Of a stretch of DNA of 64,000 nucleotides, positions 46,245 to 57,739 are shown in pieces. A model generated the notes under the pieces. The model was not told the DNA's origin. It made no database searches and worked only from the letters and a program-made list of their open reading frames with translations. The stretch spans positions 19,345,501-19,409,500 of the forward strand of contig OY970822.1 of assembly GCA_963853835.1 (NCBI GenBank). Reading direction: 5' to 3'. Position 1 is the first letter of the stretch, and each line of letters opens with the position of its first letter. A program made the translations under genes and the position numbers. Source of the stretch: Calendula officinalis (taxonomy: Eukaryota; Streptophyta; Magnoliopsida; Asterales; Asteraceae).

Positions 46245-46693
46245 TAACGTAGATGAATGTTACCTAAATATTTATTTTCTACATATTGTTATGAGACATG
46301 ATATTGCTCGTATGAACCATTAAGAAGGAAAACAGGTGCATATTCAATGGCGTTGAGCACTCCTATTTAAGATCAAAATCTTTCATTATTTTATATTCAT
46401 AAAAACATTTATTCACTATATATTGAATTCTCCCATACCGATCTTTAACGGTTTCTAACCGTCATAACCATATCCCAACAACACAAATATTTCTCATTCA
46501 ATAGATTCATAGACAACCCATATGAGTGATGAGCCCCCATACTGTAGATTCAAAAACATGTAGTAATGGCACATATAAATTTGTTTGAAATTCTGTTTCT
46601 TTTAACACATACAAGAAGCCTCACTTTCTAGATACATCATGTCACACTTAACACAACTATACTTAAATAATTATCACTCTGTTCACCAAATGA
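46245..46693. other. 3' flank of HCAR
   Basis: Downstream of the HCAR stop on the minus strand; AT-rich, no gene seen. Confidence 0.5.
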
Positions 46694-48016
46694 TTATTTG
46701 TTTGAAAGGATTTGATCGATTTCACCTTTCTCGTTATACATGGCCACAAGTTTCTTTGCATATGATGGCATGTGTCGATCAGCTCTGCGTTAATCAGATT
46801 ATAAAAATAAATATAATTCTAATTAATATTTGGGAGAGAAAATATTCTAGTAAACATATACCTTTCTTTTCCCCATGTGCGATTGACGTATAAATAGTTT
46901 CTGATAGTATGGTAATCCAATGAATAACGAGCAAATTCCAAACCTTTTGGCCCAATCTGATACGCACAAGCAAGTTAAAATATTTTATTATATTTTTCTA
47001 CGTTTAATCATGTTTTAATTCTCAAGCTTTCACTGATTTGGCATTTTAACCCTTAATTTTTTATTTTTTTATTTTTGACAATGAAACAAGGCAAATATGT
47101 AAAAGTTAAAGAACTAAAGCCTATTTTAACTTTAAAAAAGGGTTAAACCGCCAAATAGATGCAATTACAAGTATTAAATCATATTTGACCCTAGGAAAAA
47201 ATTGCACCTCAACACAAAACGACTAGTTTGACCGGTAACAGTATGAGGATTAAAGTAAGTCAACAAAAGTTTTAGGATTAAACTATTGCCAAAAAAATAA
47301 ATTAAGGCTCAATATGATGATTAACACATAACTAAATCTTTTTTCTGATAATATATGAAGTAGTTTATTGTCATGAAGAACTCTTACAAGATTTAGTATA
47401 AATGCAATAATGTTGCCAATGAGCTTTGGAGCAGGTTGAGCAGGACCCTTTCCTGAAAGGAAAAACACATATAAATTAAAATAAAATAAAATATTTATAT
47501 TAATATAAAATAAAATAAAAAGGTACAAGATACAATAAAATACCAAGTTTCGCATTATCGTCCGCCTTCACAGTTTCCATAACAAAAGGACGTCTTTCTC
47601 CCTGAAATAAACAATTATGATTATGAAAAAAAGATTATATAAAATGGCAGTTCATATTAAACAAAGAAATTAGTGTTTTACTCCGCTTATTGTAGGGGTG
47701 ATCTCCAATAGACCCTTCACTAAATTTAGCATTTCTCTTCCACGTTCATTTCTGCAATTTTAAATGGTCAAAAGTTAAATCCAAAGTATTTTTGAAGCAC
47801 AAAAACATACCAGAAATTATGACTTTTTTTCTACCTCACTGTAACGTATTGTGGATGTTGTGTCATGCTTATTCCAGAATATTTTGGTACTCCCATGTAT
47901 CCCACCACCAAATCCTAAATATCAAATAAATTAAAACACAAAATAAATCAACTTTATCTGTTTTAATAGCAGGGAATAGAACTTACAGCTAATCCGTTTG
48001 TGTAGTCAAAACAGCT

Positions 48017-48070
<54 letters not shown>

Positions 48071-50354
48071 CATAAAAGATAAAATATTTAATTAATCTTG
48101 TGACATATTGGAATGTGAAAATACTTGTGCAAGTTAATAATAGGATTTACCTGTAGCAGGATGGTGCTATAACATCAACCAAATCATTTGCTGGCAGAGA
48201 GAAATATGGAACCTGTTTTAGTAGAATTTAAGAATAGATGAAATTTTTTTATAAAAAAAATATAGATGAAATATAACGATAATAGTATGCAAATTGCAAA
48301 GAAAGGAGTAAAAGAGTTATCTTATATAATATTAATACCTCTTCTATATGACCATCCAGATGCTTCAAATGGACCTATTAAGCATCAAATAACCACCAAA
48401 AAATTATTAACTAAAAACTAATTTTGAAGTAGTTAGTTAAATTGATAAAATACCTTATAATCTTGCATAAACTCATAATGAAGAACTGTGTCTGGTTCTG
48501 TACTAGCAGCTTTTAGAAACTTATCTAGACCATCTCTTGTTCCATTATCCACTACAACATAATTAAAATTTTAATAAAATAAATATGTTTTAGTATGATA
48601 TTGTGCAGCTACAGAAAACTGTTATATCAAAGAGAATGTAAACTTACCACAATTAGTCCCTAATACATACAGTTTGTCCAGATTCAAATATTTTTCCACT
48701 GATCGTAGTGCTGCAGATTAAGAAACTTACTCTGCATTACAATAATGAAGTTACAAAAACGAAATAAGTTTAAAAAAATAAACTATATAAAATAAAAGGG
48801 ACATACCTTGTACTTGACATCCAACACCGCAAAAAAGTAGACGCTTTACACCTGCTGCCTGTAAAAAATAAAAATCAAATACCTAATAAAATATCAAGCA
48901 TTAACTTGTGTAAATTTTCTCCAAAGAATGTGGAAGAATTACCTCAACTAAAGCAAGTGTATTAAGGTTAGGAGACAATGTTGGCTTGACACCTTTTGCT
49001 GCCAAAACTTCCTCGGGGGTCCTATTAAAATTCAATAAAACAATTAAATAAGATAATCGAAACATGTGAGATATTATGTTTTAATAACCTTTTTACAACT
49101 TAAAAAGAAAAAAAAACAGAATTAATTTGTTACTTTACCTTGCTAAAACAGGTCTTGGGGACAGTCTATCGTCTGGATCACTGACATTAAACCAAATGAT
49201 AATTTGATGGAAACGGTATCAAAATGAAATAATTTTTAATAATCTTGTAAATAAATATAATACGATCATTATTACATTTTACTACCTTTGAACACAAATG
49301 ACAGCTTCAACCATGCCTGATTTCAACATTTCAATTGCAATAGTTGTTACTATCCCTGTCCATTGAGCTCCTACCATCATAAAATTAACAATGCTAAGAA
49401 TAAAAAGTCGTTAATATAATAAATATTTAAAATATTACCTTCAACGGGCTTTGTTTTTCGAGCATAAAGAAGCTCTTCATGGACTCCAAAGTATGTTTCG
49501 GCTAACGAATCAACATTCCGACCTCGACCATGAACCACTGGTTCTAGCCCCTGAATTTTTAAGCAACTCAGCACATTTTATAAAACTCTAGATGATTGAA
49601 TAAAAGCAACAAATTGACTCAATTCAATATTTAAAGGGTACTTTCACATTTGTCCATGCTCAAATAGTATGTTAAAAGATGGTTTTGGGTCCAGTTTTCA
49701 TTCAACAACTCGTTAACCTGAGAACCAGTGACATGGCGGCACCTTGCTGAGGTGGCAAATTACATGTCATTGCTTTATTGAGTTCATCGGTAATTGGACA
49801 TAAGTTTGTCTTAATTTTAAATTTAAAATGTAAACCTGTTTTTGGACATAATAACTGTAGAATGAATTGGACTCACTTCAATTCTGGACATTCCATCTCC
49901 CAAGAAAGCACAAGCATTCTTCACATGAGCAATGTAGTAACTATCACACAGCCCACACTTACTGCAACAACATTAGATTCGTAAATCAACAGAACCCTAA
50001 ATTCTTACTTTCAGTAACAAAATTATCATAAAACTAAACTACAAGTACTCGATTATTTCGAAATTTAAAACGTTAAAAGTAATCGTAAGGACCTGCACTG
50101 ATCTTTAGCTGGATATGTGCCGCCGGGAGGTATGGGTTTGGACCGCTGCCTCCAATCGTCTCTCAATTTTACTGAATTTACATTTGAATCTGAGTTTATC
50201 ATCAAAATTAAGACCAATTAATCAGAATTTTGAAAATGTTTTGCAGTTAAATGATGCAATTTGCATAGAGGAAACCTTTATTAGAAGATGATGCAGAAAT
50301 TATTGAAGATGGTTGGAAAGGTAACGAGCAGAAACTAGCACTGAAAATAGCCAT
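46694..50354 (-). CDS. HCAR: 7-hydroxymethyl chlorophyll a reductase, chloroplastic (19 exons)
   Basis: Exons, transcript order: 50354-50276, 50189-50093, 49961-49877, 49550-49439, 49370-49286, 49180-49139, 49021-48943, 48858-48807, 48710-48648, 48551-48454, 48374-48339, 48212-48151, 48014-47987, 47914-47835, 47751-47682, 47601-47544, 47452-47388, 46956-46862, 46784-46694. All introns are GT-AG and the frame holds for 458 residues, close to Arabidopsis HCAR. The Ser-rich, acid-poor N-terminus fits a chloroplast transit peptide. Cys-Ser-Lys-Cys-Gly-Leu-Cys (exons 2-3) and later Cys clusters (Cys-Gly-Val-Gly-Cys; Ser-Cys-Tyr-Ser-Cys) fit the iron-sulfur ligands; the fold is the F420 hydrogenase beta-subunit family with FAD. 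It reduces 7-hydroxymethyl chlorophyll a to chlorophyll a with ferredoxin, in the chlorophyll cycle and during chlorophyll b breakdown. No disabling change was found. Confidence 0.95.
48019..48068. repeat. Poly-A run (about 50) in an HCAR intron
   Basis: About 50 uninterrupted A on the plus strand. In transcript sense this is a T50 tract that ends 4 nt before exon 13 and therefore forms the polypyrimidine tract of that 3' splice site. Length is likely variable and prone to sequencing error. Confidence 0.9.
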
Positions 50355-50424
50355 GGGTAATGCTGAGCAGGAGTTGAGTGAAAGACTTATTTTCCGCCAC
50401 ATATATACTTCAGAGGCACAAATA

Positions 50425-50460
50425 TCTGTTTCTCATACGACGTCGTACGCTATATAAAAT
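50425..50460 (-). promoter_or_regulatory. HCAR core promoter with ACGT palindrome
   Basis: Read on the minus strand, a TTATATAG TATA-like box lies at 50451-50458, about 95 nt upstream of the start codon. The perfect 12-bp palindrome TACGACGTCGTA (50436-50447) sits right after it; its GACGTC core is a C-box-type bZIP site. Motifs seen directly; use as a promoter inferred. Confidence 0.5.
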
Positions 50461-51362
50461 ATTTAAATTTGTTTAATCTATATAAATTAATAAAATTAGT
50501 TTGATTATTAACTGTTCACATCTCTTACATATACGCTACAAGAATCTTAAATATTTTTTCACTAAATTAAGTACACATTTAGATATCTTACAACCTCTTA
50601 ATAGAAAATGAATCGGTAAACTCGAAGTAAAATTTGTCGAACCAACAAAAATTTACAAATTCAATTTAAGTCGCTTGTATAATAAAATATGTCTCTTGTT
50701 ATCCTTTACAAATATATCTGTTTTTATAATTAGAGTACCTGAGTCAACTAATACAACTCATAATGAAAAAGTGTAAGTGAATCGAGCTAAAAAAAAGTAG
50801 TGAGTTAATTAATAGAGCTCAAATTCGAATAAAGTGGAAGCAAATCGGGCTCAACAAGTATCAAGTCAATTGATGCTAGCCCTAATTAATAGTGTTAGTT
50901 TATATTTTTATTATTTTATACTAGTTGAGTCAAACAAAACGCTCAAAAATGTCGATTTGACAAAAAAGGTTCAACCAAACTCGGGTTTCAGAGTTTTTCG
51001 ATTAAGTTAAGCTTGATCTTGGCTATGTGTCAACTTGACTCGTATATATAAACTGTATTTCAGCCTATAAAATATTAAAACATAAACCAAGACATAGTGT
51101 CCGGATTTACTTGTCAACTTATACCACATAAGCCAAATCCTGTTTAATTTTTACCCAACTCGGAAATAGCTTTCTTTTACCATTTGATCTTACTGCATCA
51201 GAAATATCAATTACAATTACTAATAATCGATTCGATTCAATTGTAATTTAAATGTAGTCTAGCATCTTTTACTACATCAAAGCTAATTATTTACCATCTA
51301 ATAAAACCTAAAAACAATTCCATAAATATAAAAATAAGTTCCTAGGTGAACAACCAAACATG
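50461..51362. other. Intergenic between HCAR and the ALP1-like gene
   Basis: Upstream region of HCAR and downstream region of the ALP1-like gene (both on the minus strand). AT-rich; no terminal inverted repeat of a PIF element was seen here. Confidence 0.5.
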
Positions 51363-52717
51363 CTATACCTCTGCTATCGGGAAATCATGAACATAATCAT
51401 TCCATATCTCAGCAGCAATCGTCTCACGCAACTGTAAAGATTTTTCAATCTCTTGTGCATCAAACGGTAAATCAACATCCAACATTTGATTCTCATCATG
51501 CATCATCATCACATCTGATTTTTCAAAATCAAGCGGCGAAGGTGTCGCTAATTCCTCCATTTGTGTCGCACTACCTTCATGTTCATACATTTTAAATATA
51601 CTGTCACTTGGGCTCTCTTCACGAATGTAATTATGCAAAGCACAAGCAGCAACGACTAGTTTCACTTGTGTCGGTAAAGGGTAAGAAGGAGCCAACATCA
51701 GTATAGGAAAACGTTCTTTTAGCGACGCAAATGTTCTGTCGGTAATGTTATGTAGCAAAGAATGACGATGATTGAATAGCTCTTTTGCATCTTGTGGTTG
51801 GAACCCGTTTTCATAGTCAAGTAACCCGTATGGAGCGCCTAAATATGGGGCCACGAACCCGGGTATGTTTGCATATTTGAAATCCACAAGAAAGTATTTA
51901 CCTGCAACAATATTTATCGCAAACGTTAATCGATTTCACAAAATGTTTAATTTCTTTATTTTTTATTTTAAAAAAAATACCTTCTGGGACTTGAAGTTTG
52001 TTTTTTCTTGTGAGAGCTGAATTTAAAACTTTTAAATCTGGTGCTGAGCCTTCCCAACCAGCTAAAACATAATGGAATTTCATATCAAATGAACATGCGG
52101 TTAAAACACTTTGTGAAAGTGCACCGTTTTTGTTACGAAACGGTCCTTGTTCATCTACACCAACAGTTACTGGTAAATGTATACCATTAACAGCTCCCAC
52201 ACAATCCTATTACATGTAATGAGAAATTTGTTACTTAAAATATTGGATCACTTTTAACTTAGATTAGTAAAATTACCGTGAAATAAGGGTAAAATCTTGG
52301 ATCATCTCGGATTTCTGGAGGGATTTCAGAACCCGGTGGTTTAAAGAAGTCTAAAGAAATGGCAATAATTGCATTTAGGACATTGTTGAAATGTCGACTA
52401 ATTGTCTCCCCAGAGTACTTAAACAGCTCCTGCACTGCTCGGGTTCGTAAATTATGACCAATAATGAACATAAATATGGCTAATTGTTCCTCAATTTTGA
52501 TTCGGCTAGTGTGACGCAATAATCCTTTGGCTTGTAATATGTCACATAATTTATAAAAAACATGTTTATCCATACGAAAACTCTCTACACAACGCTCGTT
52601 TTCTCCATTAAGAATATCATCTACAAATTTTGTGCCATTAGTAGATGTGAACTTCTGTTTGTTGTTGCTTGTGCATTTACCATTGGCAACATCTTTCTCA
52701 TCATCAGAAATCTCCAT
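51363..52717 (-). CDS. HARBI1/ALP1-like transposase-derived protein (DDE_Tnp_4 family)
   Basis: Exons 52717-52277, 52206-51981 and 51901-51363; GT-AG introns; 401 residues from ATG 52717 with no stop or frameshift. The N-terminal helix-turn-helix-like part is followed by the PIF/Harbinger DDE domain. At the three catalytic positions the protein has Asn154 (family Asp, in a Gly-Ala-Val-Asn-Gly-Ile-His context), Asp204 (conserved) and Asp277 (family Glu, Ile-Thr-Asp-Arg-Thr-Phe). A triad reading N-D-D should not cut DNA. Intact coding with lost catalysis and no visible flanking inverted repeats suggests a domesticated gene such as ALP1, which works with Polycomb in Arabidopsis; orthology is not claimed. 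A splice acceptor just upstream of the ATG (TTGCAG near 52740) and a GT-containing leader near 53360 hint at a spliced 5' untranslated exon. Confidence 0.85.
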
Positions 52718-53564
52718 GGGACACCAATTACCACACTGCAATTATTCAAAAAACTGCACTTTTACATATCTCATATTGTCAAAATTGGTATGTTATGTTA
52801 CATTTCTTAGCCATATACCCAAACATGAAAGACGGATTACATCATGTAAAAAAAATCATTTTGTTGATGATCAGGTTATGTTATGCTGAAACTTTTAACT
52901 TTTATGCAATTTATAAACCACATTGAAGGATATTATGATTTAGAAGGGACATTACAATTTTGAACACAACCCTAATCCTGTTCGAATGCAGAATTTAGGA
53001 CAACTTTTTTGTAAACACCAGACCAAAAATTATCTATATGTGATGCCAATTGTCATTTTTCATGACAGTAAACACAGTGAACAATTTTATTTCGCAACAT
53101 ATAACAATATTCTAGATTATAGCAAATTACGAGTGTAAATTAGGACAAAACGGAAACAAATTTTAGGTCTAGATTAGAGTACAATTCAGAAAGAACAATT
53201 ATCCATCAGAAGTGTGATCAGACTGACGGGACTAAATTAAAGGTGTTGCATCTGGCAATTAACAATTGATGCCAATAACCATAGGGCTATTAACAGTCGG
53301 TAATGCGGGGAAGATGAAGCTAAAATACAAGGAACAGAGGACACAAAAAGCGATTAAACGTACCGTATACGATCAGCAGCACGATATAGATAGACAGAAA
53401 CAACTAGGGTTCCGGGCAGTCACCGGAGGGGAAACGCCGCAGACTGCGGCAAAGTGCACAATTTGGGGTGTTTGGGACTTTTACTATCGTCTTCAGGGTT
53501 TTTAATTTCGAAAACCAAATGAGATCCAGGAATACTTCCATCGTTTTATGATAGTGATATTAGC
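52718..53564 (-). promoter_or_regulatory. Probable spliced 5' leader and promoter of the ALP1-like gene
   Basis: On the minus strand, a GC-richer segment (about 53500-53370, containing AACCCTAG) is followed by a consensus-like donor GTACGTTTAATC near 53362 and, about 620 nt later, by the acceptor TTGCAG near 52740. This looks like a non-coding first exon and a 5' intron. Inferred only. Confidence 0.4.
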
Positions 53565-53566
53565 AA

Positions 53567-55391
53567 GGTGTTGTTTGTTTTTTGCAAAAAGATCTTCCTC
53601 CTGGGGTCTTTTGTCTTCGCCACGTAGACCACGGGCAGAAAAGATGTTTTGCAGGTGTTTGTTTTTTGGAAGCCCGCAGATAAAATTATGTCTGCCCAAG
53701 GCCCTTTTCCCACAGACATGGGATAAAGCTTTTTGCATCTGCCAAGGCCTAAAAAAAGACGCCTCTCGTTATCCACTCATCTCCTCCAAAAACCCTACCC
53801 AAAATTTCACCCACAGTCATCGATCGTCTTCTCCACTTCGCCATCTCCACTTCGCCAGCAACTTCTCCCTCTCCGGTTGATTTCTCCCCCCCATCGTTCA
53901 CTGTCATCGACGTATCCTCCGACTGTTGCCGTTTTCTCTCCGCCGCGGCTCACCTTCTCCCCCCTCTCCGATCACCGTCGCTGCCTCCCTTCTCCGGTCG
54001 CCGTCGGCGTAAACTGTCCCCCAGACAGCTTCGAAGCCCTCTCCTCAGGTATGTTTCTCTTTATCCTTCTCTTTCTATTCCATTTGATTTCATCTTATGT
54101 TCCAAAATCAGAAATTTGTATGTTTTGAATAAGAAATTTCTATGCTATGTTTCATGTTTTGAATCAGAAGCTTGTATGCTCATTTATATTCTGAAATTTG
54201 TTAAATCTGTATGATGATTTATATGCAAACGAGAGGCGTCTGAAATTTGTTAAGCTTGTATGATGATTTTAATTTGTTAAGCTTGTATACTGATTTATGA
54301 TTCTGAATTATCATGGTTAACATTGTTTAATTTTGTTAACCTCTATTTTGTTAAAACGTGAAGCTAAGCTCGGTTAACAACGGGTGAAAAACAAGATAAA
54401 ATTATCAATTTCCAATTTTCCCCTTATAACATAACCAACATAATCTGTGTGCAGAAATTGATCATGAATGGTTATTTGGTAGAAATTGATTATATGTTAA
54501 ATTTGTTATGCATAATTTGGTTATATGTTAGATTTGACATGTATATGATTATTTGGTTTTTAGAAATGGGAGGAAAAGTTGTTTGGACTAGTGAGCAACA
54601 AAAATGCTTATTGGAAACTTGCATTGAAGAAGTTAATAATGTGGGTAGAAAAGATTCAAGTTTGCAAAAAGAGTCATGGATCAAGATAGGAAGAGTTCTT
54701 AAGGAAAACTTTGACATGGATTTGACAAAAAAACAAATTGTAAACTGTTATGACTATCTTAAAGTCAAATACACGGCATGGGTATTCTTGACAAACAGAA
54801 CTGACAATATTTATAATCCTCAAACGAATACTTTTAACCTAACACCTGAGGAGTGGGATGAATATGGAAAGGTATATATGTATTTGAACATTTATGTAAA
54901 ATTTTGTAAATATACTTATACTAGTCTTTGCTACATTGGGTTCAGGTACATCCGAAGGCCGTTTCATTGAGAACTGTCCCGTTGCCTTCTCCCAAGCTTT
55001 GTGCAATTCTTTTTGATGAAATTATCTAGTAGCTATTGCAAATTAGGGAATGAGTTATTTAAAATTGTATTGTTATTACATGACTTTTTTATGGATTATT
55101 TCAATGTTGTAAGACGGTGAATATTTTAAATTTTTGATTATTTGTGCAATTCTCTTTGATGAAATGAGTTGTTTTAAACAGTATTGTTATTGCAATGTAT
55201 GAATTATTTCAATGTTGCAAGATGGATAATATTTTAAATTTTAGTTTATTTCAGCAGTCTGCAGATGTTAAAAAACAAACAACAGTTTTCTTGCAGACTG
55301 CAGACCTTTGGTCCGGCTCAGAAGCTGCAGCAGTTGACAGATGTGGTCCGCAGACAGCAGATCTTCTTGTTCAGAAAAAACAAACAGCACC
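53567..55391. mobile_element. PIF/Harbinger-type element carrying only a Myb/SANT-like gene
   Basis: Inverted termini GGTGTTGTTTGTTTTTTGC (53567) and, from the other end, GGTGCTGTTTGTTTTTTCTG. The right flank TAA (55392-55394) and left CAA (53564-53566) fit a 3-bp TWA target with one mutation. Subterminal regions are rich in CTGCAGA/TCTGCAG motifs. The 1.8-kb element encodes one recognisable gene, the Myb-like protein at 54566-55029; no transposase lies inside the inverted repeats. The right end sits in a decayed Stowaway MITE. Confidence 0.75.
54566..55029 (+). CDS. Myb/SANT-like DNA-binding protein (PIF/Harbinger ORF1 type)
   Basis: ATG 54566; exon 1 54566-54871, intron GT-AG, exon 2 54946-55029 ending TAG; 129 residues. 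The first 100 residues fit the plant Myb_DNA-bind_3 domain (Val-Val-Trp-Thr at the start, Trp-Ile-Lys-Ile-Gly-Arg-Val and Tyr-Asp-Tyr-Leu-Lys in the middle, a Glu-Glu-Trp-Asp end). The exon 2 Pro-Leu-Pro ... Leu-Cys ... Leu-Phe-Asp motif is usual for this family. In PIF/Harbinger elements this protein binds transposon ends and assists the transposase. It is shorter than typical members, ending right after the Leu-Phe-Asp motif. A 5' intron is possible (TTTTAG just before the ATG). Confidence 0.8.
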
Positions 55392-55672
55392 TAAGTGTTT
55401 TAAAATAAGTAATATATTTAGAAAAAAATTATTTGGTAAAAAATAATAGAATTCATATTTATCAACTATCTCTATTAATAAAATAAAAATTACTTATTTA
55501 TTCTTATTTTTATTTTTAAATATCATTAAACTTATTTTAATTATAATATGTAAGATTCATCACTCACTAATTATCTAGTTTAATCCAATTTAACTTTTAT
55601 TATAATTTTATATCTCAAACAACGTGAAACCCTAAATGTATCAGTTATTTTGAAGCGGAGAAACGTAAGAAA
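55392..55672. repeat. Decayed Stowaway-like MITE 3
   Basis: Matches the interior and right end of MITE 1 (AACGTGAAACC..., then GTATCAGTTATTTTGAAGCGGAG). The left end is missing; the Myb element abuts it, suggesting the element inserted in or near this MITE. Confidence 0.65.
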
Positions 55673-57577
55673 AAACATAGAAAATGAGAGAAATTTTAGG
55701 CTATTACTTCTTTCATACTTCATAGTCATCCTCTCAAACGTAGGGAGATTTGAAGAGAAAATAATTTAGAACTAACAAAAAGATATACTTACTAAAAGAC
55801 TAATTAATTTATATTTTAAGAGCAAATTGTAAATTTATTAACTCTTTTTCTTTTATTTTCAACTTGAGAACATAAAAAAAATATTATATTATTTTCTTTT
55901 GTATCTGACTTGAGAACACACAAAAGATTTTTTTTTTCTTTTACATATATCTTCTTTTGTTTTCTCTCTTTTATCTTCATCTTTTTAGTTTATTTGAAAA
56001 ATCGATAAAATAGCTTACGTAAGTTTAAATAAACTTAATGTAAACTTTTATACTTCTCTAAGTGGATAAGTAATATACTTTCAATTTATAATAATTTTAA
56101 AATAAATTATACACTTTGATAATTTATCTAATTTAGTAAAAAGTAGTTAGATTTACACTCACTATCTACTTTAATATATTGAATGATGTGCCGTCAAGAT
56201 TAATCAATATATTGAAATACTCACATATTTTATTATTTTGGCTATTTCCTATGATTGATGAGTGAAAATTATATCGGTTTCCGAGAGTTGCCGAAAGTAA
56301 GTATATATTCACATATGATTATCGTATAATATTTTTTTAACCAAAAAAAATAAAAAATAAACAATAAAATTTTTGAAAGTCTTTTGTAACTGCCAGATGA
56401 CCAGAATACTCATTCATGTATAAAATATGTGATTAATCTTGACTATTAAATATTATTGATCAATCGTTGATATTTGTCTCTTAAGAGTCAGGACTACACA
56501 AAAATTAAGGACTGTCTTGAATATTTACCTATATTGAAATGATTATTTATCTTTATTTTTACTTTTAATCATCATTAGCATCACTTTATTCAAAATGTGT
56601 AGGACTCATCCCACACTAACTTTCCAATTTATTCTATTTAAACACTAGTTATAATCTTTTGTCTAAATAACCGTGAAACCAATGGTGTCTCACTTAATTT
56701 GAATAGAGGAAATATAACATTTTATGTTTATTGTATTTAACGAGCATAATGAGCCCCGCGCTCCGTTGCTGGTATATTTAATTATTGTTTTTTAATTCAT
56801 TTAATTTTAAAGTTACAAAATATCAATAAAATATGTAATAGTAATTTATTGTTTATCATTAGAAAAAAATTAATTTTTAAATATTTCAATATATAACCTC
56901 TGCATAAGATTGGGATGTATCTAGAATTTGAACTCGAACTTTTTATGTTTGCAAATGCTTTAATCTTATAATCCAAAGCTCTTAAATTCTATAACTATTC
57001 TACAATAAAAGTCAAAAAAACTAATAAATGCATAATTTTATATACAAAAAATATTAGTCCATAACTTCCAAAATTGAATAGTTTATGTTAAATCATTTTA
57101 AAGGTAGAAAATCATAAATTATAAACTTTAGGGTGTAAAAATATATTTTTTCAAATTTAAATGCAATTTTTATATAAAAGTTAAAAAAGGTTGTTTCATG
57201 ATCTATTAAAGTTAGGGGGCTGTTTTATAACTTTTGAAAAGTTGTATACAATTGAAAAAGAAAACTTGAAAGGGGGTATACATTTAAAACGTATATATAT
57301 TTGCGAGTATCGGTGAAACCCTTTATATCGGTTACTGACGTATAATGGTTTGTGTAGTTAGAATCTAAGTGATATATTATATATTTATGTGCACGTTGTA
57401 TCGAAATATTAGTACGGTTATCTTACTTTTTTATTTTTTAATTCAATTTTTTTTATGAAAAAGTTTATAAATTCATATATGTTATTTATCCTCATTAAAA
57501 TATTAAAAAATTATAGTTTATAAAAGTATATTATAATTTCTAAAACAAAATATGTTTTATAAACGTATTTAAACAAG
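55673..57577. other. AT-rich intergenic with a decayed Stowaway MITE 4
   Basis: No gene. 56080-56200 and 56520-56705 match the left and right parts of the Stowaway family (right part: GTGTAGGACTCATCCCACAC, then CACTTAATTTGAATAGAGG). They are separated by about 330 bp that carry an inverted pair GTCAAGATTAATC / GATTAATCTTGAC, possibly a further small insertion. Confidence 0.5.
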
Positions 57578-57655
57578 AGTGTTAATCCGCTGTAACTTCT
57601 CATTGTGAGTAGATATGTGATTCAATAACTTATTGAGTTATTCGATCCTGATAAG

Positions 57656-57667
57656 TGGTATCAGAGC
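57656..57667 (+). promoter_or_regulatory. Primer-binding site of Copia 2
   Basis: TGGTATCAGAGC, complementary to the 3' end of initiator tRNA-Met, lies two bases after the LTR remnant. Confidence 0.9.
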
Positions 57668-57739
57668 GTAAGGTTCTAGATCTACGAATCAAGAACATCA
57701 AAAAGTTTTCAATACTTTCAAAAACCAAATCTGTTAATC

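Noticed and set aside
49778..49984. Plus-strand ORF of 68 codons in the HCAR region
   Set aside because: Overlaps HCAR exon 3 antisense; the minus-strand exon has splice sites and family identity.
56190..56530. Possible separate MITE within Stowaway MITE 4
   Set aside because: An inverted pair is present but clear ends and target duplication could not be fixed, so it is only mentioned.
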